Source: Anaerolineales bacterium
GTDB taxonomy: Bacteria > Chloroflexota > Anaerolineae > Anaerolineales > Villigracilaceae
NCBI GenBank assembly: GCA_016789305.1
Contig: JAEURJ010000014.1
Coordinates: forward strand, 1 to 64,000
Reading direction: 5' to 3'
Length of the DNA: 64,000 nt
Shown: piece by piece, positions 1 through 7,033 of the stretch
Position numbering within the stretch: the first letter of the stretch is position 1
Layout: each line of letters opens with the position of its first letter
Translations under genes and position numbers: made by a program
The notes under the pieces: model-generated
Told to the model about the DNA's origin: nothing
The model's input: the letters and a program-made list of their open reading frames with translations, nothing else
Databases searched by the model: none

Positions 1-43
1 TAATGCTGCTTTAGGTGCCCGTGAGGCTCTTCACGAAAGGCGG

Positions 44-160
44 TTTTAGCTCAATACTCTTGCTAAAAAAGGTGCTTTAGCTCAATACTCGTGCAATTCT
101 CCGCTCAATAATGGTCAAATTTCTGGGTTTTTACTCGGGGGATCGGCTCAATACTCGTGC
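44..160. repeat. Short direct repeats (GCTCAATACTCGTGC-like)
   Basis: A 15-16 base unit, GCTCAATACTCGTGC with minor variants, occurs three times (about 48-63, 79-94 and 146-160), with a partial copy near 102-111. The spacers differ in length (about 15 and 51 bp between full copies), so this is not a CRISPR array. No gene is visible around it. It may be decayed intergenic repeat DNA or the edge of a larger repeat lying left of the window. Confidence 0.55.
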
Positions 161-464
161 GTCCCTACAAAAAACCTCCCCCACAGTATCCTACACAACC
201 CTTTAATTCTGATTTTTATGCCAATTAATCTACACAGACATGGAGTGGCGGGTCTATTTTTATCCTTCATCTTTCCGCCTTCACCCTTTGCCACGACCTC
301 CCCTGCCCTGCCACGTAAGGATTGACTTTATTAGTCGAATGGAGATTTGAAAGCAAATACCACTCTTTGCCAGTCCACAACAACATATTAGGCGGTAAAA
401 TGGCAACTGAAAAAAAAAAGTTAGCCGTCTACAACCTACAACAAGCATTTACAGGCAGGAAAAA
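161..464. other. Noncoding stretch upstream of the first gene
   Basis: No open frame with plausible coding content is visible. It holds a possible -35 (TTGACT at 322-327) without a convincing -10, a run of ten A near 410-419, and GTTAGCC at 420-426. GTTAGCC is the exact complement of the GGCTAAC that overlaps the stop codon of the following gene. AGGAAA near 456 can serve as that gene's ribosome binding site. Confidence 0.4.
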
Positions 465-1463
465 ATGAAATGTTTCATTGCATCAGCATTTGGTCACGAA
501 GACGTTGACGCCATATATGATAGTTGTATTGTTCCTACTTTAAGGAAGTTGTCAGTTACACCGTTGCGGGTTGACCGTGTTGAACACAATGAAGAAATCC
601 ACAATAAAATATTTGAATTAATAGATTCCTCCGATTTTGTAATTGCAGATTTAACATATGCGCGACCATCTGTGTATTATGAGGCGGGTTATGCAACTGG
701 TAAATCCATGCCTGTTATTTACACAGTAAAAGGCGACCATTTTTCAGCGCGTGGTGACGACCTCTATGGAAATTTTCGCGTTCATTTTGATATACAAATG
801 AAGAATATCATTTCTTGGCGGGAACCGAATCAGACATTTTCAAACAAACTCCTTACACGGGCGCAACATATATTGCGTCCATTAGAGCGAAAAAATCAGA
901 TTGACTTAAATCTCCAGACTGAAAGAGATAAGTTCGATAGCACGGCAATGCTTAAGCGCATAATGCTTTTGCAAGAAATTGGAGTTAAGTTATTACGCAA
1001 ACAATCTTTTTCTATGTATAAGACATCCAAGCCAGTGCCTTTCAACGGAATTAGCACGCCAACTCTAGAAACACAACTCGTGAAATTTAATAGGACACGA
1101 CAGCAGGCAATTTCTATAATCGCAACATCATCAGCATCAAAGCGGCTTTTTAATTACATTTGCTATGATCGTCCAAGTTTATATATTACTGACCGTTCGG
1201 CGTCAAAACTTTCACTGGAAGATACACACTATATTGTCTTGTCTCTAAAATCAATTCCACGACCACGCGTTACGGAAGGTATGCCGTATTTTCATTTACA
1301 AAAAAATAACACATATTCTTCAGGAGAACATAGGTCGCATAATGGCGAGACGACCAGCAAAACTTATGTTCACATCGTCGATGGAATTAAGTCCGAAGTC
1401 GAGTTTACGGCAAAGTTTCGTGCATTGATAGAAGAAAACGGTCTATCAAAAAACGGTGGCTAA
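465..1463 (+). CDS. TIR/nucleoside 2-deoxyribosyltransferase-like protein
   Basis: The first ~120 residues resemble the nucleoside 2-deoxyribosyltransferase/TIR-like fold: an opening FIASAF strand, a helix with paired acidic residues, then IADLTYARPSVYYEAGYATG followed by a PVIY strand. In that superfamily the A-D-L-T...N/S-V-x-Y-E-x-G-x-A block builds a nucleotide-binding pocket, and members either cleave N-glycosidic bonds or act as NAD-consuming or nucleotide-sensing defence effectors. The remaining ~210 residues match nothing I recognise. The gene stands alone, looks richer in A+T than its neighbours, and its stop codon lies inside a GGCTAAC box resembling an integron attC end. I infer an accessory, possibly defence-related gene; substrate and activity are unknown. 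Confidence 0.6.
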   Translation: MKCFIASAFGHEDVDAIYDSCIVPTLRKLSVTPLRVDRVEHNEEIHNKIFELIDSSDFVIADLTYARPSVYYEAGYATGKSMPVIYTVKGDHFSARGDDLYGNFRVHFDIQMKNIISWREPNQTFSNKLLTRAQHILRPLERKNQIDLNLQTERDKFDSTAMLKRIMLLQEIGVKLLRKQSFSMYKTSKPVPFNGISTPTLETQLVKFNRTRQQAISIIATSSASKRLFNYICYDRPSLYITDRSASKLSLEDTHYIVLSLKSIPRPRVTEGMPYFHLQKNNTYSSGEHRSHNGETTSKTYVHIVDGIKSEVEFTAKFRALIEENGLSKNGG

Positions 1464-1505
1464 CAAAGCGTGCAGTAACTGGCTTGTTTGTTAAAATGGT
1501 TGTTT
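1458..1505 (+). other. Possible attC-like recombination site remnant
   Basis: GGCTAAC at 1458-1464 overlaps the TAA stop and is followed by AAAGCGTGCAG. This resembles the R''-spacer-L'' start of integron attC sites (consensus RYYYAAC, with one mismatch here). A clear closing GTTRRRY box is not found; GTTAAAA at about 1490 is the nearest. The matching GTTAGCC lies before the gene at 420-426. This is a weak, pattern-based call. Confidence 0.3.
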
Positions 1506-1554
1506 GGTATTTTTCATCTTTTCTCGCCATCTCCCCCGCCCCACATGCCGCTTC

Positions 1555-3069
1555 CTATTTCCTCGTGATCGGCATCATCCGTCCTGAACCAAACGAACGG
1601 TTATTGACCTTCAAAACCACACCCATTTGCCAGCGTTTATGTTCCGCCGCGCGCATGGCTGCATCCGCCTGATCCGCACCTACCAGCGCCTCGATCTGCG
1701 GCGAAAGCGTTTCGTAATCAAACGGGTCCACCTGGCCCTCGCGCAATTCAGCGGAAGGCGCTCGTTCCATGACAAACGATGGAATGAGTTCCACCCTGCG
1801 GGCCAGCGCATACACTTCTGGCTTCGTCAAATCACCGAGCGGGCTCAACGCGCCAGCCATATCGCCATACAACGTCGAATACCCAAGCGACAGCTCGGTC
1901 TTGTTGCTGGTGTTCAACAACATCCCGCCCATTTGATTGACTACACTCATCAGGATCATCATCCGCAGCCGTGCCTGGATGTTTTCTCCGCCCTTGTCTG
2001 CGCTTCTTTGCGGACCGAGAGCCTGCTCTGCCGCGAGATGCAGACTCTCCAACTCGATCACTTCGAACTTAATCCCAAGCTTGTCTGCCAATTCCCGCGC
2101 AGCCTCGGTTGAACGTGGGTCGGTAAAACGGGATGGGATGGCAATGCCTGTGATATTTTCAGAACCGACTGCTTCCTTTGCCATCATGGCAGCGAGAGAA
2201 GAGTCGATGCCGCCTGAAAGTCCGATCACAATTTGTCGTTGACGATTTTTATGGAAGAAGTCCCGCACGCCCAAAACCAGTGCTTCAAACACTTCCGCTT
2301 CCGTATTGTGCTTGGAATGAATCGGAGTGTTTTTATCCGTGTCCAGAATCATTACATCTTCTTTGAATCTTTCAGCCTTTGCCACAAGCTCCCCTGCCCC
2401 ATTCAACATAAATCCACCGCCATCGAAGATCAACTCATCATTTCCGCCGAGGAGGTTTGTGAAGGCGATTTGCAATCCCTGCCGCTTTGCCTGTTGAATT
2501 CGATCCTCCCCTCCCCCTTTGCGATATGGTGAAGCGGACATGCAAACCAGCAGGTCGGCTCCCATTGCTTTCAAGTCCGCGCCGGGGTGGACGGAATATT
2601 GCTCATCCCACATATCTTCACAGATCAAGATGCCGACCTTCTTTCCAGCGATCTCAATCGGCGGAAGAGTCTTTGTCCCGGGGATAAACCAACGCGGCTC
2701 GTAAAATACATCGTACACCGGCAGTAATTGCTTGACCTGAACCAATTGCATCTTTCCGTTTTGCATCAAGTAGGCCACATTATGCAATGCAGGATGATTC
2801 AACATCTTTTTCCCAGAACGGACGAAGGAACCAACCAGCATCGGAGGCAATCCAATGGCTTGGCTGGCAAGGTCCTGCGTGGCAAGTTCTGTGGCTTCTA
2901 CAAAAGAAGAGTCGTATAAAATGTCGCGAGGAGGATAACCGGGTACAACCATCTCCGGGAAGACGATCAAATCCGCATCTTTGGCTTTATGTGCAGCGTC
3001 CAAAATACGTTTGATATTTCCCGCCAAATCCCCCACGGTTGTGTTGACCGGTGCCAGCGCCAGCTTCAT
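1555..3069 (-). CDS. nadE: Glutamine-dependent NAD+ synthetase
   Basis: It catalyses the last step of NAD biosynthesis: nicotinic acid adenine dinucleotide is amidated with ammonia released from glutamine, at the expense of ATP. Residues ~1-250 form a carbon-nitrogen hydrolase (glutaminase) domain with the Glu-Lys-Cys triad visible as E39 (FPEM), K113 (VKQLLP) and C150 (ILICEDMW). Residues ~260-500 are the synthetase domain with the PP-loop SGGIDS at 285-290. At 504 residues it is slightly shorter than many two-domain NadE proteins, but both domains look complete. Its start overlaps the stop of the upstream pyruvate-kinase-like gene by 4 bp, so the two are probably translationally coupled. 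A nucleotide adenylyltransferase for the preceding NAD step lies at the head of the same minus-strand cluster. Confidence 0.93.
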   Translation of the reverse strand: MKLALAPVNTTVGDLAGNIKRILDAAHKAKDADLIVFPEMVVPGYPPRDILYDSSFVEATELATQDLASQAIGLPPMLVGSFVRSGKKMLNHPALHNVAYLMQNGKMQLVQVKQLLPVYDVFYEPRWFIPGTKTLPPIEIAGKKVGILICEDMWDEQYSVHPGADLKAMGADLLVCMSASPYRKGGGEDRIQQAKRQGLQIAFTNLLGGNDELIFDGGGFMLNGAGELVAKAERFKEDVMILDTDKNTPIHSKHNTEAEVFEALVLGVRDFFHKNRQRQIVIGLSGGIDSSLAAMMAKEAVGSENITGIAIPSRFTDPRSTEAARELADKLGIKFEVIELESLHLAAEQALGPQRSADKGGENIQARLRMMILMSVVNQMGGMLLNTSNKTELSLGYSTLYGDMAGALSPLGDLTKPEVYALARRVELIPSFVMERAPSAELREGQVDPFDYETLSPQIEALVGADQADAAMRAAEHKRWQMGVVLKVNNRSFGSGRMMPITRK

Positions 3070-3953
3070 CCTGCCCCCATTTGCTCCAACAAATTGAGAG
3101 CCTCGATGATCGAGTCCCTTTTCAAGCAGACTGTGTCCCCCAACATAAAAGTTCGATAACCGATTTCCATCAGGAAGGCCACATCACCGATATCGGCACT
3201 GACCGGCACCGGCGTCCAACCCAACGAGTCAAAGATACGGCTGGCGACAATGGCCTTGGGGTCCGCTTGAACGACCGTCTTGACTGCATCCACGATCTTG
3301 TGCGGGCGAAGGACCTCCACATACAGATCACCCCGCGCCGCGACTAGATGCCCACGCGTGGATTTGTTCTTCTTTGCAAATTCAAGTCCGCGCTGGGTTT
3401 CGATCTTAAGCAGCACCTCCGCATTGGGCAGCAGGCTTTTTACTTCCTCCACATCCGCAGCGGATTCGACATACGAAAGCATCACCTTGGTCAAGCCCAT
3501 TTCCTTCATCGCTGAAAGATAAGCCTTGTCTGTTTCTGTCAGGGTCCCTTCGATTTCAAGGGACGGATGCATGATGTTGACCGATTCGCCCGGCCCCACC
3601 AGCCGACGCGGACCATCCTCCAGAATAATTCGGTCTCCGTCCACGGCAACGATGCGTGCGCGTTCATTTCCGTCTGAAAAGTAAGCATCCACCGGAGTAT
3701 TTACCTTGATGCGATGGCTCAATCTCAGTTCTGTGAACGGAGGAATAGCCGCGCCGGCCACGCGCAGTTGTCTGCCTTTTAAATCGATCCATAACGGCTG
3801 ATTGAATTTGGTCAACCGTTCCAACGCCTCCCGCGGACCATCCTTGAGCGGCATGACCGTATTCAAACGGAATCCGCTCACGATGGGATGAGCAGCCACT
3901 TCATCCAGAAAGGAAGCATAGGGCGGAACGGTGACGATTGCGTTGATTTTCAA
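3066..3953 (-). CDS. Barrel-only pyruvate kinase-like protein
   Basis: This 295-residue protein follows the pyruvate kinase TIM barrel. IDLKGRQLR (56-64) aligns with the family's TKGPEIR segment, LTETDKAYL (138-146) with LTEKD, and LLKIETQRG (181-189) with the catalytic-Lys/metal-Glu strand (K183, E185). ARGDL (206-210) supplies the second metal ligand D209. VSADIGDVAFLMEIGY near 251-266 matches the PTRAEVSDVANAVLDG helix. A B-domain-like insert lies at ~62-130. The C-terminal allosteric domain of ordinary pyruvate kinase (~470 residues) is absent. The start codon is TTG, two bases after the VWA gene. Whether it makes pyruvate, acts on another enolate, or has a regulatory role in the NAD cluster cannot be told from sequence. 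Confidence 0.65.
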   Translation of the reverse strand: MKINAIVTVPPYASFLDEVAAHPIVSGFRLNTVMPLKDGPREALERLTKFNQPLWIDLKGRQLRVAGAAIPPFTELRLSHRIKVNTPVDAYFSDGNERARIVAVDGDRIILEDGPRRLVGPGESVNIMHPSLEIEGTLTETDKAYLSAMKEMGLTKVMLSYVESAADVEEVKSLLPNAEVLLKIETQRGLEFAKKNKSTRGHLVAARGDLYVEVLRPHKIVDAVKTVVQADPKAIVASRIFDSLGWTPVPVSADIGDVAFLMEIGYRTFMLGDTVCLKRDSIIEALNLLEQMGAG

Positions 3954-3954
3954 A

Positions 3955-4917
3955 TTACAGCTTCAACGTCGTGCCGCAGAATCCGCATTTGAACATGCCG
4001 TCCGCATTCACAGGAACAGGCGCACCACAACGCGGACAGATCATCTCAATCGGCTTGCTGACCTGCTTCACTTTGGATTCATCCTGACGGGCACGCATAT
4101 TATTTTGGAAGTCATCGAAATATCCCCACGAACGCGCGATCAAGCCCATCGCATAATCCACGGCGCGCTGTTCGTCTTCAATATGGAATATTTTTTGTCC
4201 GCCAATCGCCTTGCCCCATTGGTCGTCAATTGAATCGCCGCGTTTGCCGCCAGGCCGGCGCAGGAACCAAGTGTTCCATTTTTGTGTCACCTGCTGCCAT
4301 TCCTTGATGGAATCAAGATCACCTTTGGGATCATTTCCAAGATAATTCTTGACCTGTGCCCGCTGGATCTTCGGATGCATATTGATGTCGCCAAACACTA
4401 TTAGAAATGGCGTTTCTTCAGCATTTGGAATTTCAACATGCGTATTCACCCAATGCGCAAACATTCCATATGACTCAGGCGCGTCACCTCCCCCACCCTC
4501 TCCATACAACGAGCCAAGCAATTGCTCCAAGTCATATCCGCTTGCAAAAGATGTCACCTGCAGCGGCCAGCGGTCCACGCCGGCATCGCCGATAGCCGCA
4601 AAACAAATTTCAACGTCGGGGCGATATTGCGCGAGTGTGTTGAACAACAGCGGCAGGCGGTCAAATATCTCGAACGGCCACGAAGCCATTGAACCCGTCA
4701 CATCCACTGCGACGATCACGGGATTCTTGGATTGCGTGCTGATCGATTTTTTCGGGTCGATGATCTTTTCGTTGGGTCCGCTCTTGCCTTGATATGTTCG
4801 CGGGCCGGAAGCCGCCGCTCTCGCCGCCGCCTCCCGCCTTACACCAGATGCCGCCGGGCTGTATGCATAACTTGCCGAGCCGCGCCAATCGCTTGTGTCA
4901 TCACTCCATGAATACAT
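3955..4917 (-). CDS. VWA-domain protein with C-terminal zinc ribbon
   Basis: Residues ~65-260 form a von Willebrand factor A domain opening with IVAVDVTGSM. The D72-x-T-G-S76 segment is a variant of the DxSxS metal-dependent adhesion motif, so metal-mediated protein binding is likely. The last ~30 residues carry two CxxC pairs (MICPRCGAP and KCGFCGTTL), a zinc ribbon. The N-terminal 60 residues are Ser/Ala/Arg-rich and probably disordered. No signal peptide or membrane segment is seen, so it is probably cytoplasmic. AGGAG lies about 7 bases before the ATG. It sits between the NMNAT gene (8-bp gap) and the PK-like gene (1-bp gap), so it is part of the NAD operon; a scaffold or ligand-sensing role is inference only. 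Confidence 0.75.
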   Translation of the reverse strand: MYSWSDDTSDWRGSASYAYSPAASGVRREAAARAAASGPRTYQGKSGPNEKIIDPKKSISTQSKNPVIVAVDVTGSMASWPFEIFDRLPLLFNTLAQYRPDVEICFAAIGDAGVDRWPLQVTSFASGYDLEQLLGSLYGEGGGGDAPESYGMFAHWVNTHVEIPNAEETPFLIVFGDINMHPKIQRAQVKNYLGNDPKGDLDSIKEWQQVTQKWNTWFLRRPGGKRGDSIDDQWGKAIGGQKIFHIEDEQRAVDYAMGLIARSWGYFDDFQNNMRARQDESKVKQVSKPIEMICPRCGAPVPVNADGMFKCGFCGTTLKL

Positions 4918-4925
4918 ATCGTCTC

Positions 4926-5474
4926 CTATTGAATAATGGTTTGCATTGCCAAAGTTTCCAGGCCGAACTCACGACGAAATCTTTCATCCAATTTATTTTT
5001 CTGGATGTAATTCACGCATCTTTCCTCCACCCAGGCCTGCCAGCCCTCGCCCTTCGCCATCATCGCCCGAACCATGCTCCCGTCCACACGAACCTGCTGC
5101 TCGGACGGAATCAGCTCCACGGGACGAACGATGCGATAATCATTTTTTAGTAGCGAAGCCACGTACGGATTATCCGTCACAAAGAGATCCAGTTCCCCAA
5201 ACAGATCCAACACCATCAATCTCCAACGCGGACCGTCATCCAGATCTGGTACAGGTAGAATCGAAAAATTCTCACGCCCATCCAGTGTGAGTTTTAACAT
5301 GGTTTCGGTTTCATCAATAGTAAAGGGGTTTCGCGCATTGTATCGATTGGATGAGCCAATGCCGATGGAGGCATGTTCGCCGAGGTCGCACAGCGCATGA
5401 AGCACAGCCGCCTGACCAAGATGCACAGGCTTCCATCTGGCGATCATTCCAATGGAACGAACTCGTTCAAGCAT
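4926..5474 (-). CDS. NadM-like nicotinamide-nucleotide adenylyltransferase
   Basis: The protein has the nucleotidyltransferase alpha/beta-phosphodiesterase signature of archaeal-type NMN adenylyltransferases. GMIARWKPVHLGQ stands for the GRFQPxHxGH region, GSSNRYNARNPFTIDETETM matches the GSAQ..NPFTAxER segment, and VDGSMVRAMM occupies the position of the ISGTxVR motif. It would transfer AMP from ATP to (deamido-)nicotinamide mononucleotide, one step before NadE in the same cluster. I start it at 5474 rather than at the upstream ATG at 5489. A TATAAT box (5486-5481 on the minus strand) falls inside the longer reading and ends 6 bp before 5474, as in a leaderless mRNA. The first histidine of the usual HxGH is replaced by H-L-G-Q. 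Confidence is high for family, moderate for substrate. Confidence 0.75.
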   Translation of the reverse strand: MLERVRSIGMIARWKPVHLGQAAVLHALCDLGEHASIGIGSSNRYNARNPFTIDETETMLKLTLDGRENFSILPVPDLDDGPRWRLMVLDLFGELDLFVTDNPYVASLLKNDYRIVRPVELIPSEQQVRVDGSMVRAMMAKGEGWQAWVEERCVNYIQKNKLDERFRREFGLETLAMQTIIQ

Positions 5475-5480
5475 GACGGA

Positions 5481-5486
5481 ATTATA
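5481..5486 (-). promoter_or_regulatory. -10 box of the NAD cluster (leaderless)
   Basis: A perfect TATAAT on the minus strand ends 6 bp before the ATG at 5474. Transcription starting about 7 bases after the box would begin at or next to the start codon. No good -35 is visible. It lies 21 bp from the opposite-facing TATAAT at 5508-5513. Confidence 0.6.
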
Positions 5487-5507
5487 CACTCATGTACTTG
5501 ATGGCGA

Positions 5508-5513
5508 TATAAT
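5508..5513 (+). promoter_or_regulatory. -10 box of the glycosidase gene (leaderless)
   Basis: A perfect TATAAT ends 7 bp before the ATG at 5521, with no ribosome binding site between them. It is divergent from the NAD-cluster box, so each promoter's -35 region overlaps the other's core. The two transcripts could exclude each other. Confidence 0.6.
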
Positions 5514-5520
5514 CACATGT

Positions 5521-6900
5521 ATGAGTATTTCAAGTTTCATCGAAGGCGTTGTCGTTGGGGTCATGATCGGCATCTCCTCCCTGACAGCATATCAATTTTT
5601 ACACGCCATCCTTAAACAGCCCAAACTCACATCTCGTGCCGTACTATCCAAAGCCGAAGATTTTGATACAGTGGAAGCGCGTGCGTTGTTCATTGCAGCA
5701 GATAACCTCCGTTCCGGGATCGAAGGCCGCCGCTTTGGAAATCGCAAAACAAGGGACATCATGCACGCCGGCTATCGCAACTTCCGTGAAAGCTGGGCAC
5801 GTGATTTTAGCTTCGCCGCTTATGGATTGATGTCTCTAAACGAATTCAAAGTTGTAAAAGAAACCCTTGAAGCATTCCTCGATCATCAAACCCCCGAAGG
5901 GCAGCTCCCGATCAAATTACATTCCTTCGATATGGTCACCCGCTTTATGCATTCCCTTCTTGGCCGGGAGCAATCCACCGAGATTCCCATGCGCCCAAAA
6001 TACATCAGCGGGCATGGCACACTTTCATTGGACGGTCAGTGCCTGATGGTGATTGCAGCCATTCACTACAGTTTTCGCGCAGACGATCATGAATTTCTAC
6101 GAACGCATTGGGATTCACTGGCCAAAGCCATTGAATGGACGGAAGAGACGGCATTGGAAAGTGGTGACGGCCTTCTTACACAAGGCGCCTTCGCAGATTG
6201 GGCGGATAGCATTGCTCTCAGCGGATATGCGCTTTATACAAATGTAATTTATTGGAAGGCCCTTCAGGAAATGTCTGAAGCGGCAACTCATTTTGAATTA
6301 CAAGATCAAACTGCCCTTTATGCTCAAAAAGCACAGCAGGTTGGAAAGGCAATTCAGGATCATCTATGGCGTCCCAGCCTGGGATACTTTGCTGCAAGCG
6401 ATTCATTTGATCAACTCACCAGTAGCGGAAATTTACTGGCAATTGCTTGGGGACTGGCAACTGTCGAACAGGCGAACACAATCGTGGATGCATTGATTGT
6501 TACAGGCATGGCCGGCCCGGTCCCTACCAAAGTTGCTTATCCACCTTTCCCCCGTCATTTGATTGCACTTGAAAATCGTCTTGCAGGTGTTGCAAATTAT
6601 CATACCGATGCTGCCTGGCTTTGGATCGGCGCATGGCATGTGATCGCGCTCGCACGAGCCGGACGTACCGATGAAGCACACGGCATCTTGTCACGTATTG
6701 CAGATATCATTGTCCGCGATCAGCAGGTGCATGAAGTCTATGGCCCGGATGGAAAGCCACTGTCCAGTTTTTGGTATCACTCCGAGTCCCCTCTTACATG
6801 GAATGCGGGCATGGTCGTGTATGCTTATTATGTTCTCGAATACTTTATCAAGAAAACAGATATTACTGCATTGGTGAGCAAGAACGAAGGAAGTTCTTAA
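5521..6900 (+). CDS. Membrane-anchored glycogen-debranching-like glycosidase
   Basis: After an N-terminal hydrophobic helix (about residues 6-30) the protein of 459 residues has the (alpha/alpha)6-barrel signatures of amylo-alpha-1,6-glucosidase/GH-type debranching enzymes. These are NFRESWARDFSFA near the start of the barrel, GQLPIKLHSFD, LTQGAFADWADS with the acidic pair typical of the active site, and SESPLTWNAGMVVYA near the end. It probably hydrolyses alpha-glucosidic linkages of an oligosaccharide, but substrate and exact GH family are not assigned. The start is set at 5521 rather than 5452. TATAAT lies immediately upstream, and the longer form would run through the divergent gene's promoter. 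It converges on the glycerol-3-phosphate dehydrogenase fusion downstream. Confidence 0.7.
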   Translation: MSISSFIEGVVVGVMIGISSLTAYQFLHAILKQPKLTSRAVLSKAEDFDTVEARALFIAADNLRSGIEGRRFGNRKTRDIMHAGYRNFRESWARDFSFAAYGLMSLNEFKVVKETLEAFLDHQTPEGQLPIKLHSFDMVTRFMHSLLGREQSTEIPMRPKYISGHGTLSLDGQCLMVIAAIHYSFRADDHEFLRTHWDSLAKAIEWTEETALESGDGLLTQGAFADWADSIALSGYALYTNVIYWKALQEMSEAATHFELQDQTALYAQKAQQVGKAIQDHLWRPSLGYFAASDSFDQLTSSGNLLAIAWGLATVEQANTIVDALIVTGMAGPVPTKVAYPPFPRHLIALENRLAGVANYHTDAAWLWIGAWHVIALARAGRTDEAHGILSRIADIIVRDQQVHEVYGPDGKPLSSFWYHSESPLTWNAGMVVYAYYVLEYFIKKTDITALVSKNEGSS

Positions 6901-6941
6901 TTATTTTAGATACTCGGGACTTATGTAGTTCAAATTCTTTT

Positions 6942-6999
6942 GCCACGAATTACGCGAATTATCACGAATTTTTTTAAACAATTCGTGTGAATTATCGAC
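6942..6999. repeat. CACGAATT-rich repeat with hairpin
   Basis: The unit (C)ACGAATT recurs, and CACGAATT (6963-6970) pairs with AATTCGTG (6980-6987) around a T-rich loop. GCGAATTATC and GTGAATTATC form a direct repeat across it. It sits between two convergent genes and could act as a weak bidirectional terminator or be a dispersed intergenic repeat. Confidence 0.45.
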
Positions 7000-7033
7000 A
7001 TTGTGCCCGAATGGGTAAATTCGCGGCTTGCTC

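Noticed and set aside
44..160. CRISPR array
   Set aside because: Unit spacing is irregular, only three full copies exist, and no cas genes are in the window.
4349..5290. Plus-strand open frames opposite the VWA and NMNAT genes
   Set aside because: They are antisense shadows of well-recognised proteins with no family resemblance of their own.
5475..5520. Upstream start codons for the NMNAT (5489) and glycosidase (5452) genes
   Set aside because: Each longer form would overlap a perfect TATAAT box of its own promoter; the downstream ATGs fit leaderless starts.
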